From positions 8,494,001 to 8,558,000 of the forward strand of contig NC_039478.1 of assembly GCF_003590095.1 (NCBI RefSeq): a stretch of 64,000 nucleotides of DNA, given 5' to 3'. Position numbers and translations under genes: made by a program. Each line of letters opens with the position of its first letter. Within the stretch, counting starts at the first letter, position 1. This document shows, piece by piece, positions 36,819 through 48,335 of this stretch. Source of the stretch: Trichoplusia ni (Eukaryota; Arthropoda; Insecta; Lepidoptera; Noctuidae). The notes under the pieces are model-generated. The model searched no databases, was not told the origin of the DNA, and saw only the letters and a program-made list of their open reading frames with translations.

Positions 36819-38077
36819 TGCTGGCGCCTACAACATCATCTCCGGTACAGTACGCTGGGAGACTGGCTCAATTCTATCAACAATGGCTGCTTCTCACTAA
36901 TGATCCAGTAATTCTTTCATATATTGAAGGATACAAAATCCCTTTTTCACGCCCTGTGTTTCAAAATACTATTCCACCATTAAGAAATTATTCTATGCAT
37001 GAAAAATCTCAGTTTGAAGAAGCCATAAATGATCTGTCAAAGATTGGTGCTATTTCAAAATGTCAGCCATGTGAGGGTCAATTCATATCTAGTATATTCT
37101 TAGTACCAAAACCAAATGGAAAAAGGCGATTCATACTAAATTTAAAGAAATTAAACGAATTTATTGACACAGAACATTTCAAACTTGAAGATTTTCGAAC
37201 TGCAATAAAATTAGTGTCTAAAGACTGTTTCATGGCAAAAATTGACCTTAAAGATGCTTATTTTATGATCAAAATACATCCAGATTTTAAAAAATACTTG
37301 CGCTTTCAGTGGAATCTTCTACTTTATGAGTTTAATGTTTTGCCATTCGGTCTTAGTACAGCCCCATACGTGTTTACCAAAATTATAAAGCCAGTGGCTA
37401 GACTTCTTCGCTCCACTGGCTATGTGTCAACCGTATATTTGGATGACTGGTTATTGATAGGACAGTCATACAATACATGTCTAAAGAATTTAAATCAAAC
37501 TAGGTCATTGTTAACCTCGTTAGGTTTTATTTTAAATTACGACAAAAGCATTTTAGTTCCAAGTAAAGACTGCTTATTCCTTGGATATAAAATAGACTCC
37601 AAAAAATTCCAAGTCTACTTACCCGAAGAAAAAATTGACCATATTAGTAAACAGATTGATAAGATGTTATCGCTGGAGAGATGTAAGATAAGGGAATTCG
37701 CAAGATTTGTAGGTCTGCTTACATCAGCTTGTCCGGCCATTGAATATGGCTGGCTGTACACAAAATTATTTGAAAGAATTAAATACCTCAATTTAAAAAC
37801 TACTTATGATAATTATGACTGTTACATGAATATTCCCCAATCTTTGTTACCAGATTTGTATTGGTGGAAACATGCTATAAAGCATTCAGTAAATAAGATA
37901 AAACATGACAGTTACGACTTGGAGATTTTTTCAGATGCCTCAACTATGGGTTGGGGTGCTGTGCAGGGTTACAATAAGGCTAGCGGTATGTGGAGCGAAA
38001 ACGAACGGAATATGCACATAAATTATCTTGAAATACTTGCAGCATTTTTTGGTCTAAAAAAAAAAAAGTCTAACTAA
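36818..38077 (+). CDS. DIRS reverse transcriptase and N-terminal half of RNase H
   Basis: This 419-residue frame copies element RNA into DNA. RT motifs are in order: LVPKPNGKRRFILNLKKLN (about 95-113), motif A KIDLKDAYF with the first catalytic Asp (about 141-149), LPFGLSTAPYVF (about 175), and motif C YLDDW with the catalytic Asp pair (about 206-210). RNase H begins near 371 with SDAS (first Asp) and NYLE (catalytic Glu). The frame then hits a run of 12 A (38056-38067) and stops at 38077. The rest of RNase H continues in the other frame from the same run. The start ATG overlaps the ORF1 stop, suggesting coupled termination and reinitiation. Whether the shift is a mutation, a sequencing error or slippage cannot be told from one copy. 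Confidence 0.93.
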   Translation: MLAPTTSSPVQYAGRLAQFYQQWLLLTNDPVILSYIEGYKIPFSRPVFQNTIPPLRNYSMHEKSQFEEAINDLSKIGAISKCQPCEGQFISSIFLVPKPNGKRRFILNLKKLNEFIDTEHFKLEDFRTAIKLVSKDCFMAKIDLKDAYFMIKIHPDFKKYLRFQWNLLLYEFNVLPFGLSTAPYVFTKIIKPVARLLRSTGYVSTVYLDDWLLIGQSYNTCLKNLNQTRSLLTSLGFILNYDKSILVPSKDCLFLGYKIDSKKFQVYLPEEKIDHISKQIDKMLSLERCKIREFARFVGLLTSACPAIEYGWLYTKLFERIKYLNLKTTYDNYDCYMNIPQSLLPDLYWWKHAIKHSVNKIKHDSYDLEIFSDASTMGWGAVQGYNKASGMWSENERNMHINYLEILAAFFGLKKKKSN

Positions 38078-38714
38078 CTGTCAAATTCTACTAAGAATAG
38101 ATAACACAACTGCTATCTCTTACATAAACCGCATGGGAGGCATCCAATTCCCACACCTTACAGAGCTAGCCAAGAGGCTTTGGCAGTGGTGTGAAAGCCG
38201 TCAGTTGCATGTTTACGCTTCCTACATCAGCTCAGTTGATAATGCGGAAGCAGATGCTGAATCTAGACGCATCCATCCAGATATTGAGTGGGAGTTATCA
38301 TCCATTGCTTTTCAAAGAATTGCGCAGGCTTTTGGTTATCCAGAGATTGATCTCTTTGCGAGTAGACTGAATAAAAAATGTTGTACTTACGTCTCTTGGC
38401 ACCGTGATCCGGATGCCTACAAAGTTAATGCCTTCACAATTAATTGGACAAAATTTTATTTTTACGCTTTCCCACCCTTCTCAGTAATACTTAAAACATT
38501 ACGAAAAATAGTATCAGATAAAGCCAGGGGTATTTTAATTGTTCCCCTGTGGCCCACACAGCCCTGGTACCCTATTTTCAAAAGCCTTGTGATTTCCCAG
38601 ATTTTATATTTAAAACCGAATGAAAATTTAATAATTTCTCCTCATTCCAGCGGCCGGAATATGCACACTCAAATTACCCTGGCTGCAGCAATATTATCAG
38701 GACAGCATTCTTGA
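38078..38714 (+). CDS. DIRS RNase H C-terminal half and following conserved domain (frameshifted continuation)
   Basis: The frame opens within the A run and lacks its own early ATG; the first Met is at 38133. It supplies the missing RNase H acidic residues, RIDNTTA (third Asp) and ADAESR (fourth Asp), preceded by WQWCESRQLHVYASYI. It then carries the block seen after RNase H in DIRS-like polyproteins: IDLFASRLNKK, WHRDPDAYKVNAF, YAFPPF and WPTQPWYP. In DIRS1 this region has been compared with adenine methylases; no activity can be claimed here. It ends at 38714, overlapping the recombinase frame. It should be read as part of the RT polyprotein rather than a separate gene. Confidence 0.85.
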
Positions 38715-39670
38715 AAAGACAGGTCCCATTATCAACATTAAACCTAATGATGAACTCTTTATCACACAACTCAATTAAACAATATAACGTATACTTAAAG
38801 AAATGGCATGATTACTGCATACAAAATAAAGTTGATTTATATTTTGCTACTATCCCCGATATCTTAAATTTTTTAACAATTCTGTATAATACTGGAGCGC
38901 GGTACGGGAGTCTTAATACTTGTCGCTCTGCTTTATCATTGGTTATAGGCGAACATGTAGGATTAGATCAAAATGTTAAACGTTTTTTCAAGGGCATATT
39001 TCGATCTCGTCCCCCAATGCCTAAATATGATACGTCTTGGGATCCTTCATTAGTACTAAAATTCCTAGAAGAGCTTTATCCAAATGAAACGTTATCGCTA
39101 GAAATGATAACCAAGAAACTAGCTACTCTGTTAACTTTAGTTACTGCACACAGAGTACAAACGATATCAAAAATAAACATAGATAATATATCATTTTCTG
39201 AATCTAGAGCATCTATAAAAATAACAGATCTGATCAAAACCTCACGAATTGGTTCTCCTCAACCAACATTAATCTTACCTTTCTTTGTCCAAAAACCGCA
39301 AATATGCCCTGGAAAAACATTACGGGATTATCTATGTAAAACGGCAACCTTACGCGGTGATGTCAAATACCTTTTCATCACTCTTAAAAAACCATATCGT
39401 GCCGTATCTAGCCAGACACTAAGCCGCTGGATCCGTGCGACGTTGGGCAATGCTGGCGTACCGGTGGCGACGTTTAGCGTGCACAGCACGCGACACGCCG
39501 CCACCTCGTGTGCACATCGCCTCGGTGTGAGCCTGGATGCCATTAGAAGGACCGCTGGCTGGAGCGCCACCTCCAATATTTTTTTCAAGTATTATAATAG
39601 ACCTCTTGATGCAGGCCATAATGAATCATTTGCTCGTACAATTATTGATAATTTCCAAAACAAAAATTAG
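38624..39670 (+). CDS. DIRS tyrosine recombinase
   Basis: It integrates the circular DNA intermediate by site-specific recombination. The frame opens at 38624 after a stop and overlaps the RT frame by about 90 nt. The first ATG is at 38747, but upstream residues CSNIIRTAFLKRQVP resemble the N-terminal region of other DIRS recombinases, so translation may start earlier. The SAM-like N-terminal domain (NSIKQYNVYLKKWHDYC) is followed by the catalytic domain: Arg in TAHRVQTISKI (codon at 39152), the H-x-x-R box HSTRH (39482-39496), GWSATSNIFFKYY with the nucleophile Tyr near 39590, and RPLDAG. It is intact and ends with TAG at 39670. An AATAAA signal follows at 39751. Confidence 0.94.
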   Translation, partial: KFNNFSSFQRPEYAHSNYPGCSNIIRTAFLKRQVPLSTLNLMMNSLSHNSIKQYNVYLKKWHDYCIQNKVDLYFATIPDILNFLTILYNTGARYGSLNTCRSALSLVIGEHVGLDQNVKRFFKGIFRSRPPMPKYDTSWDPSLVLKFLEELYPNETLSLEMITKKLATLLTLVTAHRVQTISKINIDNISFSESRASIKITDLIKTSRIGSPQPTLILPFFVQKPQICPGKTLRDYLCKTATLRGDVKYLFITLKKPYRAVSSQTLSRWIRATLGNAGVPVATFSVHSTRHAATSCAHRLGVSLDAIRRTAGWSATSNIFFKYYNRPLDAGHNESFARTIIDNFQNKN

Positions 39671-39750
39671 AATATACATATTATATGTGTGATGTGACTA
39701 TATTAAGTTAGTATGATTAATGATCTACCTCGTAAGTACTCGATTATTCA

Positions 39751-39756
39751 AATAAA
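39751..39756 (+). terminator. Candidate polyadenylation signal for DIRS transcripts
   Basis: AATAAA lies 81 nt after the recombinase stop. Two hairpins follow: 39793-39808 (ATGACCT and AGGTCAT) and about 39824-39853 (ACACATACTTA and TAAGTATGTGT around CATATG). Confidence 0.5.
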
Positions 39757-39924
39757 GGATCAGTTGAATTTCCGAGTTATTGTTTATTATTTATGACCTT
39801 CAGGTCATGATGATAGAGAGTTACACATACTTATCATATGGTAAGTATGTGTCATGTACAAATAAGCTTAATGCTCATACACACCTACTTACCTCTGAAA
39901 TATTTCACTATTGTCTCTAAATAT

Positions 39925-40043
39925 CTACAAGTGTTTTCTAATCTCGAAAGACGAAGCTGAAGGATAATTAATGATTAAACGAACTTACCTGTAAGTGAAG
40001 TTCTATCATAATTATACGAAGCTTCGTCTGAAGAGATTAGAAA
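39925..40043. repeat. DIRS internal complementary region
   Basis: The left half (39925-39966) is the reverse complement of the outer left end from 35025. The right half (about 39964-40043) is the reverse complement of the outer right end near 40257-40334. In the DIRS replication model this region templates the joining of the two ends in the circular intermediate. It lies between the recombinase stop and the right terminal repeat, as in DIRS1. Confidence 0.9.
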
Positions 40044-40132
40044 CCCACCCTATCTTTGTGTTGATGTTTACTAACACCATGAGATCCCTTCCCTAATCGT
40101 GAAATATTGGTAAGTATCCTTTCTCTAAACTA

Positions 40133-40265
40133 AATGATCGTTAAAGTGTGGCGAGTGATCGGGTAAATTACCAACCTACCTACAAAAAAAAAAAAAAAAA
40201 AACTAAACTAAAAGATAGTGCAGAATGGCGATCGCTATGCGATACTACAAGTGTTTTCTAATCTC
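40133..40265 (-). repeat. Right inverted terminal repeat of the DIRS element
   Basis: Reverse complement of 35047-35178. The stretch outside it (40266-40334) is unique to the right end but has its complement in the internal complementary region at 39966-40035. Confidence 0.92.
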
Positions 40266-42252
40266 TTCAGACGAAGCTTCGTATAATTATGATAGAACTT
40301 CACTTACAGGTAAGTTCGTTTAATCATTAATTATACATGTCTTTTAGAGAACGCTGGATTCGAAACTTAGATCTATCTTGGGCCGCTCGCATCCAGCTCA
40401 GCCATCTTGCTTAGATCATCACTCCACTGTGCCTGAGGACGTCATACACTTCGTTTGTCGAGACGCGTCCAGACCAACTTCTTCTATCCCGTTTATACTC
40501 AGCAGTCCCTAAAAATGTTCGTTTCTTTAGACAAAATATTTTCGCAAATTCTTATCTAGATTTAATGACATTGAAACATTTGTCATCGCGCTCCAAATCG
40601 CATAAACTCCGAGCATTGTACGCGTTCCTAATACCCGCCATAGCGAGCACATTTTCGCATTATTATCTCCTAAAACTTCATTTAGACGATGCGTCAAAAA
40701 CAGTACATTGCTGGCTATGAATGCATCATTTTTGTTGCCAGGGCTGTGAAATCCCGCAATGTATCACGGCCCGTGCGATTTCCCCGGCATCGTTTAAACG
40801 AGGCTTTATTCTTTTGCCTTTTATTCTCACGGATTATAATAAAATAAAACCCTTGGGAGTGTAAAATACTCAGCTGCGGAAAATATTACTGCAGAGGTCG
40901 TAAACACTTGAACTTTGGAATCCTGCTTAAGTATGGGAGAAACAATGGGAGGATAAGGATTTAATTCCATCTTTTACTCGCGACTTAGTTGAGGTTTTTA
41001 TGATGGTAAATATTATATATTTTTTGGAATGCTGTGGAATCCTCATCTACACCCGCTTCCTCGAGGGAGCTACGTCATCATAGATGCGCTGGATCTCATA
41101 TTACAAACTAATTCTTAAAAAATAAATAGGTGGGTGATCAAAATTGGTACCAAAGTTTCTGTTAAACATTTTCATGACTCTTCAGATAGTCCTCAGAAAC
41201 TCTCATATATTTTCCAGCGTACATCTTAATAAAATGTTATCTCGTCAGTACAAACATCAAGGCCTAACTTTACTACGCTCATTATTTTATCGTAAACATG
41301 ATACTATGTCTTGACATGTCTCATATAACATGTATGATTTACATTTTGAATAATATGACTCTTATCACTGGCGTTATCATACTAAAGTTATAAACGCGAA
41401 AGTTTGTATGTATGGATTTATGACTGTATGGATGATCGTTCCTCTTTCACGCAAAAATCACCGAACGGATTTAGACAAAACTTGGCACACTAATAGATTA
41501 TAACCGGAATTATTATGGTCCCGAGTTATTGTATGTTCCTGTAGGATAATTTTCGAGTTATAGAGTGCAACAGCTACTTTATTATTAAACTTCACTTAAT
41601 GAGGGTATGAAAATGAAAATTGAATTTAAAATTGCGTTTCCATTGCTGCTTTGACACTAATTTGACAGAAGTGGAGCAGTATTAAAAGCAACCGGTGTCA
41701 AAAATATTTCACATTTCCTACGTCCGTTTCATTGTATAATAAAATTAATATTTACACTATGACACGATTACATCTCTGGATGTAATGTTATAAAGGAAAA
41801 ACACTATATATTATGACACTAAATATTGGTACATTATAATTGCAAAAAAGGTACATGAGGACAGTAGCCATATAATGGCACAAAAACTACTGAATAAATT
41901 ATACTCGTTCCGCTTAAATACAATAAAATTTTAATGAAACTTATCCATTGAATATTACGAGAACGGCCTATAATTTCCCAGGTAATATCCCAGCACATTA
42001 TCATGAGAACAAGGGAGGTGCTCAGAATTATTGTCATTTTATTCATCCCTGAATATTTAACAGGTCTAGCTTATAAATGAATGTTATCCCCGGGAAAAAA
42101 GGAATAAATGTGATTTATTGTGTATTAGCTGAGTTTTCGAGGCGTACCAGATACACTGTTTCGTGATTATGCTACGAGAATATATTATTAAACTTTTTTG
42201 TAAAATTGGTTGCTGTTTGGGGTAAAGGCGTTACAAATATACATACCAACGT

Positions 42253-42450
42253 CATCATCATCAGCCTAGCATTTTCCCAACTATGTTGGGATTTCCTTTC
42301 AGTTTAACCGAATGCAGAAAAGTACCAGTATTTAACAAGCACCGACTGCCTTTCTGACCTGCTTAACCCAGTTACCTGGGCAACACGATACCCCTTGGTT
42401 AGACTGGTTGTAATAATTTCTAAGCTTTTGACTACATGTAACGACTGTCA
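42253..42450 (+). repeat. Interspersed repeat with CCCAACTATGTTGGG motif, copy 2
   Basis: Collinear with 9110-9310, including CAACACGATACCCCTTGGTT. It is preceded by CATCATCATCAGCC, a short trinucleotide run. A third fragment (CATCATCAGCCTTTTCCCAA) is at 25409. Confidence 0.8.
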
Positions 42451-42539
42451 AAGCCGTATAAATAACAGCCGGGACCTACAATTTTACGTGCCTTCTCTTT
42501 ATGACATAGATAAGATAATGACATAGGTCAGTCCGTGGA

Positions 42540-42715
42540 CCCGGACCGACCGCACGAAGCGTAACTTAACCTGTGATCGATCAATTTGTGAGGTCCCATC
42601 CACGGACCGACCGCACGAAGCGTAGCTTAAACTGTGATTGATCAATATGTGAGGTCCCATCCACGGACCGACCGCATGAAGCGTAGCTTAACGTCTGATC
42701 GATCAATATGTGAGG
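42540..42715 (+). repeat. Minisatellite, 61-bp unit, about 2.9 copies
   Basis: CGGACCGACCGCACGAAGCG starts at 42542, 42603 and 42664. Each unit continues GTAGCTTAA, TGATCGATCAATATGTGAGG and TCCCATCCA. Units differ at only a few sites, so the array is young. Confidence 0.9.
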
Positions 42716-44479
42716 TTATCTCTTACCTCTCCTCCGATTATATTGCATTAAACGAAACCTTATTTGTTAAACACCCAATAATATACGTCTACATTATCTA
42801 ACCAGTATTCGACCACAAACTTCAAGCAAATATAACAAAGTTATTCGCAAACCAAACATAGTTGGATAAACAAATACAGTCGGTATTTACCTCTCAGCAG
42901 ATGTTCCTAACTTCTGGCTACTAGTAACTTTGTTGCTAAATTTGTATAGACTTGAATATTTGATAACTGAAAACTTATAACGTAAGTGAATATGTAGATA
43001 CGTATTTACATAATGATCAATGGTAGTTCAGTTGGTTGCGCAATTTTAAGTGAGCCTTTCTGAAATAAAATGCAGAATAAAACCAATGGTAATTTCAACT
43101 TTAAACAATGGTAGGGTTACTTAAAAGCTGCATCAATGAATCAATGAATGCAATCGAATGTTTATTCACGCATATTTATCGGGATTACCCGACTAGTTTC
43201 GGACCCAACCGGACTCTGAAACCTTATCTAATCATGAAATAACGCGAACCCTAATTATTTATTACGGTTTTATTTAATGGTTATCTTCAAATTATAGTCC
43301 TTAGTCTCTAGTGATGCTCATGTTAATATCTAATATTTTAGTGCCTGTTGCATTGGTACATTAAAAAAACCCGTAGGTTAAGTTCGTTCGCCTAGAAATC
43401 TAATTACGAACGTGATATCCTTACTGAGGCAGCACAAGTCAAATATACCTACACTATCTTTTTATCTGTTTATGTGTCTTTGTGTATTAGTAATTGACGG
43501 ACTCCGGTTCCGACTTGAGCATTTCTGAAGTCCCCTTCCAAAAATAGATTATGTTACTACGGGAGTAGTTTAAAAAGAATAATATAAATGCATACCGTTA
43601 GGACATGCCATAATACGGTACCTTGTTTAGTGAACCAGGTTGAGGTGAGAGGCCCTTCACATCGTTATAAAGGTACCTTTGAGAGGTACTTGAAGGCTGT
43701 AAGGGAAAAGGCAAACCAGTATAAAAGGGAGAACTGAGAAAGATTTTGTTCATGCAAATATTACATAGATCCCTACGTCCGAAATATAAGAGGTTTATAT
43801 TTTGATTGGTAATTGTGACCGAAATCGTTTAATAGAAACGAGTGAAATTTTGTTAAGAAAAATGGCTTTAATGTGTATAAATGAAAGTTTTAAGTCACGT
43901 GATCACGTGGTCAATCCAGAAAATAGAATAAAATAAAATAGTTTAAGCACTTTTGGCAATACTTACCTCGCAAACCTAGAACATTTTCAGTATTTATTTT
44001 CAAAATTGGTTGTAAACTGAAAGTTATAATAATTCTCTCAAAGAAACCAGTAAACTTGGCAGTTCTGAAAGAGGTCAATAAGAGGCAAGAGGCCTTCAGT
44101 CGATCCTCATTACATGCCCTCCGGCAAGGTGAAGCGCTCTCATTAATTTAATAAACAAAACAACGAATTTGATGTTTTAAGTGCACGTACAAAAGCTGTT
44201 TTATTAAAATTTTAAAAGGAAACAAATCACATTTTCGGCAGTGAAGTGGATGTAATGGAGCTACTGGCTAAATTCGAGTTAGAAATGTCTTGTCTTTGAA
44301 GAGAGCTCTTTGAGAAGATAATATTTAGATACTTAAAGTAAACTTTGTGTCTGATTCATTTCAAGACAAAATATGACATTGATAACGCAGTTTGGAAAAA
44401 CAAACATAGGTGTCCAGGTCTTGAAAGTTAGAAATAGACCATGAAAACTGCAGACCAAAGGCTTCCTACAAAATAGAAT

Positions 44480-44660
44480 TTAATCCTTGTGTCGCGGGGG
44501 ATACAAACAAGCATTCTAGTCACAAGCACAAAACAAACAGACTCCTAACTTTTGGACAAGAGACACATATGTCTATCTGACCGATGAGTACCTACCTACA
44601 CAGGTGAGGACACAAACAGTACTCGTGTCACTCAACATGTGACTCACATTTAGTAAGGTG
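44480..44660 (-). repeat. Second tRNA-derived SINE family, degenerate reverse copy
   Basis: CCTTGTGTCGCGGGGGATAC and CAAACAAGCATTCTAGTCAC are the tail and middle of the family on the minus strand. Confidence 0.5.
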
Positions 44661-44798
44661 ACTTCTACCACTAACGGCTATCTATGCAGTATGCATTTTT
44701 TACCTTTTTCTTGCAACTGTTAAGAAAAACCTCGGAGCAGGCAAAAGCTCATTTATTTCTTTATCGAACAAGGGAAAAATAACAGTAGTATAATATAT

Positions 44799-45054
44799 CT
44801 ATACTAATATATAAAGCTGAAGAGTTTTTTTGTTTGTTCGTTTGAACGCGCTAATCTCAGGAACTACTAGTCCAAATTGAAAAAATATTTTTGTGTTGAA
44901 TAGACCATTCATCGAGGAAGGCTTTAGGCTATAACCCATCATGCTGCGACTAATAGGAGCTAACATACAATGAAAAGTGTGAAAAAAACAGGGCAGGTAT
45001 AAATCATAACTTATATCTTCTACCCACGGGGAAGAAGTCGCGGGCAACAGCTAC
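44799..45054 (+). mobile_element. Non-autonomous Helitron-like element, solo copy
   Basis: Runs from TCTATACTAATATATAAAGC (after A) to GGGCAACAGCTAC (before T); the last base of the expected CTAG is changed. Same family as 13821-14407. Confidence 0.72.
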
Positions 45055-48000
45055 TTATGTATAAACAAATTTTCAAACTAAAAAAAGTATTATACCCTCT
45101 ACATTTTCCAAGGATTATTAAAAAATGGTTTTAAGTACAAAAACTATGAGCAGTTAGTAACTGACAATTAAACAAAAGTGAGTAACAAAATTATATTTTG
45201 ATCCCTAGTATTCGGATTTATAATGGCCAGTGCCAGGCCATTTAAAAGGGTCAGTTGATAAAAAAGTGATTAGAAACCTGTACAAAAGTTACACCCAGCA
45301 GTTACGAATTTTATTTATCCCCAAAAAATACTAATAGTGACCTACCAAACCTAAAACTTCATCCTCTCAACAACAAAAAAGAAATTCATATATTCCCATC
45401 GTTTACGAGGTGTAAACGACTTTCGGGGGTTTCAAATGTGTTTTGAAGAAAATGGACAAATAACATAAACCATTATTAGGGGTAACAAAAAAGTATTTTT
45501 CTTGTAAAGGGCCTTGAGGGACCCTTTCTATTCATTGCTACTCTCCCAGATAAATGGGGATAATTAGCCGACCAAAGAAAAGTATTGGATCATTATAGTA
45601 TATTTGAGTAAAGCTCTTGTTTTTGGGAATCGTTTGTGCCTTAGGGAGAGCGGAAATCTTTATTAGAGGTGGTCTATCGGGATTTTAAGGAAGAAAAATA
45701 AAGACAAGGTTAAGGACGTGTCAGACTTGGGACCCCATAGGTTTTTTATTCCGGAATCTTACCAATAAGGTTAGGTTTTTACGGTCCTTTTTTTAGACAA
45801 TACAGGCACTTGACAGAAGGGTCAGTTTGCACGCAGTATAAAATTTATGACACCATATATTTTCAAAATTTTAGCAGACAAATCTAGCAGTCAGAAATCC
45901 ACATCAAAATTTTATTTGATCAAAAAAATTGTCTGCGCCACAATTTTAAGTTTCGTATCTTGGTACTCACTTGTTTTTAGTCACTTTTGTTTTCCAAACT
46001 GAGTTCTTACACCTAAAGATACACCAGAATTTTTACCTTTTCTAAATACCTAAACAAATGGAGGATATAATTTACCAGGCGTTCAGCTTTCATCAGCTTA
46101 CGAAGCAGGTTATATTCGTCGATCGAAAGTGGTGTAAATAATAAATAGGAGGTGACTCGATAGGTACACGTACACCAAACAAACCACGTCGAACTTTTAA
46201 TTAATACACCTATCCATTATTTAAAACTTATATTTGTATCAATTTGAAAGATAGAGTCATGTTCTGATACTAAATTTTTAATGCTATACAGGGTATTTGA
46301 CAAAAACTTATAATATAAATCTGCTAAGTCGGATGTCAAAAAAATATTGAATATGTATATTTTAATTTATCACAGTCATCATTAAATAGTAAATAAGATT
46401 AAAAGTAAGTGCTTTGAAGATGATGAAATGTTTTTCAGTAGGGGCTAGTAACGCCACTTGCTAGTAAAAAGCGCACTGGCAAGTCACGTCACACGAGATT
46501 TTAAACAACTGTTTAAAAAAATATTTTAGATATCAATTAGGTGACTATTGCTATTGAAACTCAAGTTAAATTTTGCACGGTAAAAAGTCAAGGCAAGCCA
46601 AAAAAAAAATTTAACTTATATGTAAACCAAGGTCAATTTCTAATCAAATTGTAATTTATTTCCTTGAGAAATGACCGGTTAACTTGAAAAATGAAAAATA
46701 TGTTATTTTACTCTCACATTTTTGAAAATCTGTCTAATGTTTTTCTACGATTATAAAAAATCCTACTCTTAAAATACATTTTAATACTTTTCTAAATAGA
46801 CATCACTACCAACCCAACTTATTTTGACATGTAGAAACATGTTCGTAACAAGCAAAGTTGATGAAAAGCGTAGATTTCAAGAGTTGATGGACGAACAAAT
46901 TTACATACAAATTTCGGTATGGTTCATGCATACATTAACTTTGATACTATATTACAACATTTTGTTAGAGCGTAATGAAAGGTGGAGTTTTGATTTTATT
47001 CAGTTTTGTAGTTTTTGGTTTACAGGATGTGAATATAAATATAGAATCATCGTTCATATCAATTCAATTTATTTGCAATCCATAATGGTTGGTTTATATC
47101 GTACCTAAATAACTTTTACTGAAACGGCATCAATGGTCACCTAAGCTCATGTAATTTTAATGCTTGTAAATATACCAGAGTCGACATACATATATACAGT
47201 ATTTGTAAAAGTAATAATAATTATACATAAACAGAATTGTGTTAAGTAAGTGTTCCAATTTTTTTATTGACACGATCTTCTAAACTTGAGTATGAAGTTT
47301 TTGTAGGCGGGGTTCTTTATTCCCTTTGTAAGTCTCAACCGATCTTGATATTGGGTATCATCCAAATTGTCACACTAGTGAAAATGATTTTAGTCATATT
47401 AACTGTGCAAAAAAACTAAGAAGGAGCAAAGCAAGCCGATGTATTTCAAGTTTCCGGAAGGGTGTTGTGTTTTAATTGTATCCATGACATTCTATTTTAT
47501 AATACTTTACTAATACAATCATTGAAATGAAACTACCATTACGGATTTTATCGCGGTTTAATTTTAGATTTTAGTTCCCGACGCTTCGACACCTTTACAG
47601 GTATCATGGTCCCGGGACATCATACCGTAAAATTAGTTTCATTTCAATGTATAACATTCGCGTAAACCTAAGAAACCACTATAATACAATCATGTATCAT
47701 AAGCATAACTAAAACATAAATAAATATTGGCTTCAGATTAATAAATTCGATTTCCTGTCATGCCACGAGGCAAACCGGATTATTAAGAGTTATTGGAGAG
47801 CACGCCTTACGCCTTGAGTAATATGACATGAAATATTAATGGAGAAGATGGAATGATATTATTATAGACATCTTACAAGAATATATTGCCTGTAATAAGA
47901 GTTTTCGTGTAATATGTTGTGCTAGTTTTTCTAGGTGTATTAATATTTTGCGTAATACTGCTCTACAATTTCTAACTTGTGCTGGTTTTCCCACGATGTT

Positions 48001-48057
48001 TTCCTTCATCGTAAATTGATTGGAAAATGTTTTTATTATACGAGTTTAATTTGGTAC

Positions 48058-48335
48058 ACCGTGACACGAGAATTTTATAAAATAGACTGGCTGACCCAGC
48101 AAACGTTGTTTTGCCTGATAAATTATTTCTTGTTGTATGTATTTTTAAAGCCACATTATAAAAAAATTAAAACAAAACAAATCGTACAAAAATTAAAGAA
48201 AAAAGGGTGAAAATCCCTTATCAGATTCTCAGACCTACTGAATACGCATATAAAATTTGGTAAAAATCGGTAAAGCCGTTTCGGAGGAGTACGGTAACTA
48301 ACATCGTGACACGGGAATTTTATATATTAGACGAA
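48058..48335 (-). mobile_element. Helitron-like element, CTGACCCAGCAAACG subfamily, copy 2, possibly nested
   Basis: CTGACCCAGCAAACGTTGTT to GTGACACGGGAATTTTATAT. A second start-like piece (GTGACACGAGAATTTTATAA) sits at 48061-48080, suggesting two copies in tandem with one deleted. Confidence 0.55.

Larger units (their letters stand above)
35025..40334 (+). mobile_element. Complete DIRS-type tyrosine-recombinase retrotransposon, about 5.3 kb
   Basis: DIRS elements copy through RNA and insert a circular DNA intermediate with a tyrosine recombinase, so they make no target-site duplication. Here the outer inverted repeats (35047-35178 and 40133-40265) are near-identical, including an 18-19 nt T/A run. 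An internal complementary region (39925-40043) is complementary first to the outer left end (35025-35067) and then to the outer right end (about 40257-40334). The two halves overlap by a few bases (ATAA), and TTAT stands at both element ends (35025-35028, 40331-40334). This is the DIRS1-type plan, not the split direct repeats of PAT/Ngaro types. The coding order gag-like, RT-RNase H, tyrosine recombinase also fits. The ends are inferred from where complementarity stops. Confidence 0.93.

Noticed and set aside
46824..47108. 94-codon plus-strand frame, with similar ones at 19957, 27363 and 62240
   Set aside because: Composition follows local AT-richness, there is no recognisable domain, and nothing supports splicing or conservation.
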